Part shown: positions 20,791 to 30,636 of the stretch, one piece after another | Layout: each line of letters starts with the position of its first letter | Position numbering within the stretch: the stretch's first letter is position 1 | Origin: Agapetus fuscipes | Taxonomy: Eukaryota > Arthropoda > Insecta > Trichoptera > Glossosomatidae | DNA: 64,000 nt | Assembly: GCA_951799405.1 (NCBI GenBank) | Contig: OX637363.1 | Location: 806,001-870,000, forward strand | Direction: 5' to 3' | Program-made: the position numbers and the translations under genes | The notes under the pieces: generated by a model | Told to the model about the DNA's origin: nothing | Seen by the model: only the letters and a program-made list of their open reading frames with translations | Database searches by the model: none

Positions 20791-20984
20791 AAGACGCTAT
20801 GGTCAAGCGGACAAGGCGATGGCACTCGAATTATCGTTTTTTAAATAATTACAATTGACCATAACTTTGACCCTGTTTGCATAGATTTCATTGATTATTA
20901 TCAGCAGTCAGCATTAGGCACCTTCCATGTTCATTTACACCTGGAGATGGGGGGTTGTACCGAAACAATATTAATAATATTAGG

Positions 20985-21222
20985 ATTCCTTGACTTATAG
21001 GTTGGTGTGCGGCTGACCACCCATGCTGTAAAAATGGTTCACTTTGCCAATGTCACCCCTGTTTCAGGGGAGGACGGCAAGAGTTGCAGGGTGTATGCCC
21101 ATTTGAGATTTGGTTTTTATGTTGTAGGTTCACATGAGGCATGTGCAAGCGCGAACTTGTACGTGTCTGGTTGTGAGAATGCATGTATTGTGAATCTCCA
21201 ATGTAACATATCTCTGCAACGT
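20985..21222 (+). repeat. C repeat
   Basis: Starts GATTCCTTGACTTATAGG and runs to CTGCAAC, where a minus-strand SINE A begins. Tail missing. Confidence 0.8.
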
Positions 21223-21433
21223 CTCTGTAAAAACGCCAATTCTCAACCAAGATCCAGTTGCTGTAAGACTGGATGGACCTATAGTGACCGATCTTTGGTA
21301 TATGAATTTTTCACACAGCGAAGAGCACATTTTAATACATAAATGGTATATTTTGTTGTGCTCCGCCGGGGTTCAAACCCACATACTTTCATTTTTGAGT
21401 CAGAAGTGTTAACTTCTAGATTACGGACCGGCA
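21223..21433 (-). repeat. SINE A, 5' two-thirds
   Basis: B box GGTTTGAACCC (one change) and a degraded A box. Its tRNA-like start abuts the Transib-like element at 21434. Confidence 0.7.
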
Positions 21434-23688
21434 CACAGTGGGCGGGATTCCAAATCTAGCGCATGATAAGTCCAGTTTTGAAGTATTGCCAATTCTAAGA
21501 AAAGTACCTGCATATGATAAATAGATAGCCCAGAAACAGTTCCTTATGGCAAAAATATTTTTTTTTTTGCGGGATAATCCCCGAGAGTCAGGTAAACATG
21601 ACTTTGTCGGAATAATGTCCGGTTTGAAAAATTATTCAGTTATTATTTGCCTTTCTACCTGGAAGCACTGTGCCTAAAGTTCTAGTCCAATCGTGTTCAT
21701 TGTTTTTGCATATTAAAGCTGAAGGCATGAACTTTGTTTTTTAAGAATGTTTGTTGTGTTTGCTTTATTATTTTGTCCAAAAATGTTTTTTGAATCACGT
21801 TGAGTATTTGGATTAATAAAATTACAATGTATACCTTTTCAGTAGACTCGGAATCAAAAGTTTGACCGGGATTGGCCATAATTTTAAGTGTCATATTAAG
21901 AAACACTTATGAGGCTTATTTTGTGGGTAAAAAATTTTGCTAGTTTTTGCGACTAATGTTTTTACGAATTTTTAAAGGAACCATGTCAGTCCAGAAAAAT
22001 AACTCTTCTTAGTATGGCAAAATGAAAGGACCGTAGCAAAAAAAACTACGGCAGTACAGGATTATTTATTTTCACAAATTAAGCTTCACAATGATGAAAA
22101 TAATGAATTTTGTATTAAAGTAAGACTAAAATTAAAATCGTGAATAAATAATCTGCGTTTAAAATGGGCACATTCATGCCGTAATGTTAATTTTTTTGAA
22201 AAAAAAATAAAAATGTAAATGGTTGTTGAAGAACATTACTTTGCCTGACTTCGATAATGTATCAGCACCCTCATTGTCTATGGGACGACTATTAGCTCAT
22301 TTTTTTCAAGTAAGTGACCAAACAAAACGTAAAAAGTTTATTCACTTCTTGAAACAAGAAGTCACTAAGAAATCATGTTTGCGTCAAAACTAATTTTCAA
22401 AACTCAGGCAAAAGAGATGCTGCTAAGGTCCTTACGGATCTTGAAACTACTTTACATCGTGCATCAAAGATAAAAAAAATATATGTATCTGCGTAGCCAA
22501 GTACACGTCCGAAGAAGCACTTGCATTGTATTTTGACGCAACTTTAGCCGAACACTCATACAGACTAATTGAATGGAGATGTTATTAGGGAAGCTAAAAA
22601 AATATTGTTATAACATTAAAAAATATATATAACCTAGTGAAAGCCTTATAAATACGTCCGATATTTCTGTGGTAGTAACCGTGCAAGGACTCGTCAACCA
22701 CACAGTGCAGAGGTTCCTGGAGAGTCAAAAAAGTGTTACAGCAAGCTCTCCTAGATTCAACATCTTCAGCATCAGACTTTACAATGCTGTACAAATGGAG
22801 AGACGACAAAAGTGCCAGTCAGTTCACTTATTTGTAAGCCTTCAGTCCATCAACATCTGAAGCTGAAGGAGTCTGAAACTGAAGGGACTGAACATCCAAA
22901 AAAAACGGATGCGTATTTGTTTGTCATATTTTGTATTGTGCCGCTTCTAGTAAAAAGGGGGGGAAAAATGATATGGAAAAATCCTCGACTATCTTCCACA
23001 AGGTATCTGTTGCAAGCCAACACAAATAATATTTGCAAAAGAGACAATCGAATAAACACGAAAAGGGAAATCGACAATGTGCAAAATCATATTCATGAAA
23101 TTATTTCGACTACAGTTACTTTTTGTGATTTTAATATTAGAGTAACTCATGTTTTTAAATTGACTAAGATTGATGAAAAGACATTTAATGTTATTACTGA
23201 ATCGTCATTGAAGACCTGTGAAGTATGTTGGACAGCCCCAAAAATAATACACAACATATGTAGATGAAGTGATGTGCTTGGGGAAAAATAAGTGTCTGTA
23301 CGAATATGGCTTCCACATTACATCCACATTACATGCGTAAATAAGATGTTTTGAGAGCTTGGTACATACTTCATATCGACTTTCTAAAAAAATGGCAAGT
23401 TTTTGAAGTGTCAGATAAAGCAGCCACTGAAAAAAAACAAGAATAAGTGATTGATGGGTTTACAGAAAAAAATAGTAAGTTTTTAAAATTTTAAAAATAA
23501 AACTTTCGACTTTACTCTTAATTTGTTCAATAATTGTGCATATTTTTCACAATATTTTGTGTCAGTTTTATCCAAAAACAACCACTTCTATCAATTCAAT
23601 AAAAAAAACCGGATATTTTTTCGATAAAAGCATAAATTTTCAGTATGACGACTTATCACGCGCTAGATTTAAGATTCCGCCCACTGTG
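21434..23688 (+). mobile_element. Transib/RAG1-like DNA transposon, decayed but with both ends
   Basis: The element begins CACAGTGGGCGG at 21434 and ends with the inverted match CCGCCCACTGTG at 23688. Similarity of the terminal repeats continues about 40 bp (ATCTAGCGCATGATAAGTC versus GACTTATCACGCGCTAGAT). The flanking 5 bp CGGCA (21429-21433 and 23689-23693) is an exact target duplication. CACAGTG ends with a GC-rich 5-bp duplication are hallmarks of Transib and RAG-type transposons. Internal coding is broken (see 22226-23360). Confidence 0.8.
22226..23360 (+). pseudogene. Transib/RAG1-like transposase remnant
   Basis: No intact frame remains, but successive fragments in order match my memory of arthropod Transib-type transposases: TLPDFDNV (22237), YTSEEALALYFD (near 22506), GLVNHTVQRFLESQKSV (22687), a decayed YKWRDDKSASQF segment near 22790 where the first catalytic Asp (KWGFDG-like) would be, WKNPRLSSTRYLLQ (22975), TESSLKTCEVC (near 23198) with a C-x2-C-like site, and a FHITSTLHA block near 23312. 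The C-terminal part with the last catalytic Glu is missing. Stops and frameshifts make it non-functional. Family assignment from memory plus the element's ends. Confidence 0.65.
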
Positions 23689-23693
23689 CGGCA

Positions 23694-24018
23694 TAGGTTG
23701 GTGAATCGCATTCGTTTTCACAAACGTACTCATACGGCCAGGAATGGACTGAGGAACAAGATGAAGAAAAAATGGGGTGACAAAATTTAAGATATTATTC
23801 TTTAGCTGATTGTTTAAATAAGTCGAGATTTTCAGGAGCAGGAGTTATTCAGGAATATCTTAAAAGTTGTGTCGGCCAGAGAGTGCTGCATGATAAGTGG
23901 ACCAATTAGGAGGAAAGCGTGCGGCGACTCTCAAGTCCGCTCTATTCTCCTCTGGAAGTCGATGTATGAATACTCTAGATACGACAATAGCTGTGCTAAC
24001 TGGTGAGATGTTTTTTTT
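23694..24018. other. Unassigned
   Basis: No gene or recognised repeat. Confidence 0.4.
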
Positions 24019-24490
24019 TCAATATATTTATGAAGAGGAATGCAATTGATGATGATGATGATGGAGCTGGTAGAGCAACGCTCTGGAATTATCCACTATG
24101 CTCGAGAAATCAAGAACAGCCGAGAAACGTCCGTATGAATCAATATACTTATGAAGAGGAATGCAATTGATGATGATGATGATGCGCTGGTAGAGCAACG
24201 CTCTGGAATCATCCACCATGCTCGAGAAATCAAGAACAGTCGAGAAACGTCCGTATGAATCAATAGACTTATGAAGAGGAATGCGGTTGATGATGATTAT
24301 GATGATGCGCTGGTAGAGCAACGCTCTGGAATCATCCACTATGCTCGAGAAATCAAGAACAGTCGAGAAACGTCCGTATGGACGTATATAAATGTAAGCC
24401 GTAATCGTGTGCAGAGCAGAGTGTCGATTAAAACATTGAGCCGTGAAGTCGAAAGTATATTGTACACTAAGAAGAAGTATATTGTACAGT
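24019..24490 (+). repeat. LTR-like repeat E with triplicated 120-bp upstream unit
   Basis: Three units start at about 24019, 24140 and 24260. Each has GAAGAGGAATGC, (GAT)n, GGTAGAGCAACGCTCTGGAA and three GAGAAATCAAGAAC/TCGAGAAACG words. They are followed by one TATA box (CGTATATAAATG, 24382) and a leader ending GAGCCGTGAAGTCGAAAG. I read this as an LTR promoter with its upstream part amplified. Confidence 0.65.
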
Positions 24491-25200
24491 AAGAAAATAT
24501 AGAGGAAGTATACTGTATAGTAGGAGAAGATAGAGGAAGTATACTGTATAGTAAGAAAAGATAGAGGAAGTAAACTGTATAGTAGGAGAAGATAGAGGAA
24601 GTATATTGCACAGTAAGAAAAGATAGAGGAAGTATACTGTATAGTAGAAGAAGATAGAGGAAGTATAATGTATAGTAAGAGAAGATAGAGGAATTATACT
24701 GTATAGTTAGAGAAGATACAGGAAGTATACTGTAAATTAAGAGAAGGTAGATGAAGTATACTGAATAGTAGGCGAAGATAGAGGAAGTATTTTATTTTAT
24801 TTTAATTTATTTTAATAGGACAGCAAACAGCGTTACATAAGAAATATAATAATAGCAATTACAAAAAACATGGCCAATTATATGTTGCCACGGATATCAA
24901 ATTTAGGAAGTTGGAAAGAATTACAAGATGTTAATTACAAGAAAAAAAATATTGCTCTCAAAACAGATTATGATGTAATTTTAAAAATAAAGGAAATCAG
25001 TTCTCCCTGAGTGAAGCACCCACCGCTTTGCGAAAGTGCGCCGTCTCTAAATGAAAAATATCAATGCTACTGAAACACTTGTTATAAGTTTCACACACCC
25101 GGTAAATTAAAGTATACTATATAGTAAGAGAAGATGGAGGAAGTATACTGTACAGTAAGAAAAGATAGAGGAAGTATAATGTATAGAAAGAGAAAAAAGG
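24440..25200. repeat. 29-bp minisatellite with a 320-bp insertion
   Basis: Units of about 29 bp (GATAGAGGAAGTATACTGTA with TAGTAAGA) fill 24455-24790 and resume at 25112-25200. Between them, 24790-25107 holds unrelated AT-rich sequence, presumably an inserted element or the end of one. Confidence 0.8.
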
Positions 25201-25724
25201 AATGGTTGATCTTGCACCTTTTTATACATCCCTCCTATACAAGGGACGATTTAATCTTTCAAACTGAAAACTTGCTCCGCATTAGAATGGAGATTATTTC
25301 AGGAAAATGGCGGGTTTTTTTTGTGTTTTTATATCGACCGTTAAAAGTAAAAAGGCCATAGTTTTAAATTGAGCAGATTAAATGTAACTTTATCTACGTT
25401 TTAACTGTCTTCTGTTTATATTTTATATATTTTTTTTAATGTTTCTTCCGATCAATGTTTATTTTCTTTCAATGTAATTTTACTTCTCTGTTTATATTTT
25501 CTTTCTCTGTTTCTATTTTCCTATATGTATTTTTCGATCAATGTATTTATTTTAATATGACTGGTCACGTATTGCACCTTCCGCGTGACCGGGCTGGCAT
25601 AAAGCTTTTGTTATTATTATTATTATTATTTAACAGTGTAATCATCCGTGAGTGGACCTCTAAAAAATAGTTATTGTATTTCCATTGAAATCTAGAGAGA
25701 TTCTTATCGATACTGTTTTTCAAA
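25201..25724. other. Unassigned; (TTA)n microsatellite
   Basis: AT-rich, with (TTA)n at 25609-25631. No gene. Confidence 0.4.
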
Positions 25725-26095
25725 TCACTATATGGAGAGAATAAATGATGAAAGACTGTCGAATAAAGTATATTTAAATTTAGGTAGAATAGATGGATGT
25801 CGTGGTAGAGGAAGACCGAAAAAGGTATGGATGCATCAAATTTTAGAAATAGCGAATGAAAGGGATATCCAGAGTAATAATAAAAGGAGAGCTTGTATAA
25901 AGAAAGTTACATATGACTCTGGATAAAATGAAAGAAGTGTGTAAGGACAGAAAGAAATGGCGATTTATCTGTAATGTTGGCGGCTAGGGCTAAGACTAGG
26001 GGTTTTTAAATTAGAATTTTGTATTATGTTTTAGTTTTGATGTCCATACATATCATTTTTTGTTGATATTAAAAATGTAATCTGTTGTGTATGTT
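25725..26095 (+). pseudogene. RTE-like LINE, RT C-terminus, frameshifted
   Basis: MERINDERLSNKVY, GCRGRGRPKKVWMHQI and a one-base-shifted DKMKEVCKDRKKWRFICN show the same LINE as at 9242, with a frameshift near 25910. 3' UTR then C repeat. Confidence 0.75.
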
Positions 26096-26328
26096 CCTTC
26101 ACTTATAGGTTGGTATGCGGCTGACCACCCATACTGTAAAAAATGGTTCATTTTGCCAATGTCACCTCTGTTTCAGGGAAGGACGGCAAGAGTTGCAGGG
26201 CTTATGTTCATTTGAGATTGGGTTTTTATAATGTAGGTCCACATGCGGCATGTTTAATTAAGCGTGAAGAAAATGCATTTAATGTGAATCCTTAATGTTA
26301 CACATCTTTGCAACTTAGATTTGATTAA
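26096..26328 (+). repeat. C repeat (LINE 3' end)
   Basis: Copy with a deletion near CGTGAAGAAAATGC. Ends AACTTAGATTTGATTA. Confidence 0.75.
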
Positions 26329-26685
26329 ATAATTTTGCTGGAATCTCTTGAAAAATTCCATTGAAAATTACAAGCATCAAAATGGAAACTCTTCCATGAA
26401 TTACCACTGGAATATCACTCAATCTATGCGGTAAATATCCGGCGCAGTATCCCTAACACAGCAGTGGTATATTACCAGCGAATTTGCGGTTAATTTCCTT
26501 GATAATACTTTGTCGTCGGTGGAAAATTACCAGATCAATCGATGCCAGAGCGCGTCATTTGTCTGAGCTCCTCTCTCGACAACGCTAATGATTTTAGCTT
26601 CGCTTTTTGCTCCCTACTTTATCAACAAGGGTGGCAGGCGTTAAGAGAATTACATGGAACAGAAAATATACATTTTTTAAAGTAT

Positions 26686-27105
26686 TGTTATGTAAATATG
26701 AAATATAATTATTAAAATAAGTAGGTATTAGTTATAGTTATAGGAATTCTGTATTGTATTGGTGGGTAGGATTGATTGTTGTGTGTACATGGAGAAGTCT
26801 CTAGGCTAAGTAGGTATTTCGAGAAGCATCAAGCAAAAATATCTTCCAGAGTATTCGATTCTCTTAGTATAAAAAGGGTGCAAGTTGCTTGAACGAGTTA
26901 GTTATTATTCAAGCTCTCACCACTACAGTCTCCTGCCAGCTTTACAAATACATTGAACTAACTTGACCAGTGAACAGAAACCAAGTGTAATGGAATTATC
27001 GAGACTATCTTTGTGAAAATAAATTATTAAAAGTGTAAAATAAACAACTGTAAAAAAGACCAGTGTTTTTAATTGAAAGACTTTTGGAACCCTAAAATCG
27101 TAACA
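26686..27105 (+). mobile_element. Solo LTR, probably Ty3/gypsy type
   Basis: 420 bp from TGTTATGTAAATATG to AAATCGTAACA, flanked by GTAT on both sides (26682-26685 and 27106-27109). It has a TATA box (AGTATAAAAAGGG, about 26868) and an AATAAATTATTAAAA polyadenylation region near 27020. TGTTA...TAACA ends and a 4-bp duplication fit a gypsy-like LTR left after recombination. No internal coding sequence is adjacent. Confidence 0.8.
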
Positions 27106-27224
27106 GTATTTCTTTCCCCTTCACTAAATTTGTGTTTTTTTTCTTCTTTAAAAAGCCTGTGAGGGAGACTCCCTAGATTCAAGAGATGGGTGTATGGGTG
27201 TATGACACTTGTTATAATAATAAT

Positions 27225-27640
27225 AATTGGGCAATTTGTATACAGCGCCGTTTAGTGGCACTAGCCACCCCAAGGGCGCTTTTATGTGTTGAAGCTTCTG
27301 TTAGATAAATGTGTCTTAAGCAACTTACTGAAACTGCCAACACTGGTCTCTGTTCCCAACTCCAGAGGTAGACTGTTCCAGCAGGATGGACCAGGCGAAC
27401 TAAAAGCCCTGTCTCCGAAACCGGTTCTGTTACGTCGAAGTGGCAGTTGAAGCCTGTTTACGGCGTCACTCTGTGCAGAACGAAGAGTGCGTCGTTTTCC
27501 ACCTATCTGGTCGACTCTGCACAATTCCCACAAGTACGATGGGGCAACTCCTCTGAGGGCGTTAAAAACAGAAACACATATTTTGTACTCAATCCTCTCT
27601 GGATTATAGTGCCGTAGAGGTGTTCTCTATGGGTGTTAGT
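27225..27640 (-). pseudogene. CR1/L2-like LINE, RT C-terminus and 3' end
   Basis: Minus strand encodes TGFGDRAFSSPGPSCWNSLP and a SVGSFSKLLKTHLS end, then a TGGCACTAAACGGCGC hairpin-like 3' end and (ATT)n. Truncated. Confidence 0.75.
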
Positions 27641-27769
27641 GATGAGACACTGAGAGTAAATGGCGATTGATATTGGATTTGAAAAGTGCAAGGCTAAATT
27701 TGGATGGAAACACAGATACCGTTAACTCATTCCATAAGCGGGCAGTTTGGCAAAGGAATGATAATATTA

Positions 27770-28053
27770 TGCTGATTTATTTTGGTGAGTGCTGTTTTTT
27801 GTGTGTATCACACCTTAAGAGCCCTCTGCGAGCTTGGTCGCTGTAGAAAGCACCAATGCTCAAGCAAAACCCATTTGCTGTAAGGCTGGATGAACCTTTA
27901 GTGACCGGTCTTTGGTAAAAGTATATGAATTTTTCACCCAGCGAAAAGCATATTTGAAAATATAAATGGTATTTTTTTTTGTGCTCCGCCGGGACTTGAA
28001 CCCATAATCTTCCATTTACGAGTCAGAAGTGTTAACCACTAGATTACGGACCT
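27770..28053 (-). repeat. SINE A, full length
   Basis: Both LINE-like tail (CACCTTAAGAGCCCTC) and tRNA-like head are present. B box changed to GGTTCAAGTCC. Confidence 0.8.
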
Positions 28054-28359
28054 TTTTCGAAAATAAAGCGGTAATAAGCCATTACCATGTACAAATTAGA
28101 AAATATAATAAAAATCATGTTGATTTCAATTTCAAAGAAAGAAAATACACTCCTTTTCGTCTCCTTCGTTTCAAACCTGTTCTTTACGAAGTGGTGTAAT
28201 TCCCCCATGTGTTGAAAGTCTATGGGAAGTGAACCCAATTAGTATCTACCTACGACCTTCATTCTACAATATAGAGTTAATTAAAATTATATATTGCATA
28301 GGGAAAATAAAACAAAGAATTGAATTAGCTGTCGGAGAATCTAGGCGGGAAAATTTCTA
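28054..28359. other. Unassigned
   Basis: No gene or repeat recognised. Confidence 0.4.
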
Positions 28360-28851
28360 ATCTATAATCTAAGTTGCAGAGATAAAAATGAATGCCCCCA
28401 AACAAACACGTGTAGTTTTATAATCTATAATCTAAGTTGCGAGGATATATTCATTCAAAGTTCTCAGATGTATGCCCACAAACAAACACGTGTAGTTCGC
28501 GCTTACAAATGCTGATTGTGTACTTACAAATAAAATCCAAACCTCAAATGAACATAAGCCCTGCAACTCTTGCCGACATTCCCTCAAACAGGGGTGACAT
28601 TGGCAAAGTGAACCATTTTTTACAGTATGGGTGGTCAACCTCATACCAACCTATAAGTCAAGGAATTTGAATTTGAAAAGTTCGCGCTTACAAATGCTGA
28701 ATGTGTCCTTACAAGTAAAATCCAAACTTCAAATGAACATAAGCCCTACAACTTTTGCCGACCTTCCCTAACACAGGGGTGACATTGGCAAAGTGAACAA
28801 TTTTTTACAGTATGGGTGGTCAGCCTCATACCAACCTATAAGTCAAGGATA
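28360..28851 (-). repeat. Three C repeats head to tail
   Basis: Fragment 28360-28420 (3' end only), full copy 28421-28664, and copy 28677-28851 lacking its 3' tail. Confidence 0.8.
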
Positions 28852-28944
28852 CACAATACACATAATATATCACATATCAGCGTGAAGGATTGGGAGTTAG
28901 TATTATTAAAAGAACCACAAGTCAAATCATATTATCACGGATAT

Positions 28945-29113
28945 TTTCAAATATCCTCTTTGCTGGATAAAAAAAGAATTTACCTTTATTAACATCGGTC
29001 ACCAAAGATCCATCCAGCCTTCCGCAACTGAGGCTTGCTTTTGAGTATTGGCGCTTTACATACAACGACCAAGTTTACAGAGGGCTCTTGAGGTGTGAAT
29101 CACACAAAGATAA
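28945..29113 (+). repeat. SINE A, 3' part
   Basis: From ATATCCTCTTTGCTGG to the GGCTCTTGAGGTGTGAATCACAC tail. Lies about 160 bp upstream of the first Nmdar2 exon. Confidence 0.7.
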
Positions 29114-29273
29114 TATTTTTCCGATTATCACAGAAAACAGTCAGATCTTACTCCGCCATGTCTTTTCAACACTGTTGATATCATGTACAAACAAAGATCA
29201 TGCTATTCAACTTTCTAAAAATGGTATTAAATCGTAAATAATTTTTAATTTGCTTCCTTTTTTCTTGTTTCAG

Positions 29274-30636
29274 AGAGCTTAAAGACATAGTCGAGGACTC
29301 CTTGGCCGGGAAAAAGACATCAGCTGACAGAACGGAGAGGCCGTACAAAGATCTTATGTCAAACTTTGATGTCCTTAATCTGGTGCCAGATACTGAGACC
29401 AAGAAAGGAAAGGAAGACAATGAAAGAGGTCAAGATGGAAAATTAAAGTGGAGATCTGTTGGACAAGTAGCTGGGAGGGCTGTCAGTCTTGACACAATCG
29501 TTTGGCCTGGAGGAGACATCGTGGTTTCTGGATTATCAGCTCAAGCTAGAAGTGTCTTCAGAATTGTGACGGCTCTTTCTCCACCTTTCGTCATGGAGAG
29601 CGAGTTGGATGAAGATGGACAGTGCCTTCGCGGTATAATCTGTCACAGAGTTCTAACGTCAGATAAAGATAACCTCACTTTGGTGTTTAGCGAAATGGAA
29701 GCTATTGAAAGACTCGAAGATGAAGTTGAAGAAGAAGCGCAAGAGCGACAGGGTTCGTTTTTTCCACATTTGAAGTATCACCCGCAATATGAAAGCTTCA
29801 AAGAGAAATTCATGCCTTTTCAAAACAAGTATCGGTACCGTTCTAACTGCTGTTACGGCTTGACGATGGATTTGCTTGAAAATATCGCCGACGAATTGGA
29901 GTTTGATTTTCACTTGTACATAGTTAGCGATGGCTTATTCGGCACTAGGAAAATGTCCAGAAGGTACATCAAGAACCGTGAATACAAGTTGATGAGGAAA
30001 GATGCCAACAACAAGAAAATAGACTACGCAGCTGATGAATCGAGGACGTTCTCTGAATCCGACAGAGCATACGATGTCATCAAGCAAGACCCGGCTTCCG
30101 AAGAAGACATGAAATGGAACGGAATCGTTGGCGATTTGGTATCGGGCGCAGCTCACATGTCTTTTGCTGCTTTAAGTGTCTCGAGTGCAAGATCTGAAGT
30201 AATTGACTTTAGTGCACCATATTTCTACAGCGGAGTCTCATTCTTAGCAGCACCTCAAAAAAAATCCGAAATTCCTTTACTAGCTTTCCTTCTTCCGTTC
30301 TCTCCTGAACTTTGGATCGCAATATTCACATCGTTGAATGTCACAGCTATTGCTGTTGCTATTTATGAGTGGTTGTCTCCTTTCGGGTTGAATCCTTGGG
30401 GAAGACAGAGGTCTAAAAACTTCAGTATGTCTAGCGCACTTTGGGTGATGTGGGGTCTGCTTTGTGGACATCTGGTTGCTTTCAAGGCTCCTAAAAGCTG
30501 GCCCAACAAGTTCCTGATCAACGTTTGGGGCGGATTCTCGGTGATATTTGTGGCCAGCTATACTGCCAACATTGCTGCTCTGATCGCTGGACTTTTCTTC
30601 CACAATGCTGCCGTTGATAACTATCACGATAGAAGT
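29274..30636 (+). CDS. Nmdar2: Nmdar2 exon a: linker, S1, M1, pore loop, M3
   Basis: Acceptor TTGTTTCAG ends at 29273 and one base completes the preceding codon. Reading ELKDIVEDSLAG onward gives 454 residues. S1 includes CCYGLTMDLLENI, WNGIVGDLVSGAAHMSFAAL and RSEVIDFSAPYF; M1 is LLAFLLPF ... AVAIYEW; the pore loop is SSALWVMWGLLCGH; M3 is FSVIFVASYTANIAALIAG. The donor is GTAAGT at 30637 (phase 0). The in-frame codons after 30636 are intron. An acidic and Lys-rich insert lies in S1. The pore lacks the vertebrate tandem Asn. Confidence 0.95.

Noticed and set aside
29302..29304. Start codon for the 453-codon frame
   Set aside because: The codon is TTG, and the frame continues upstream to a splice acceptor with conserved ELKDIVEDS; it is an internal exon.
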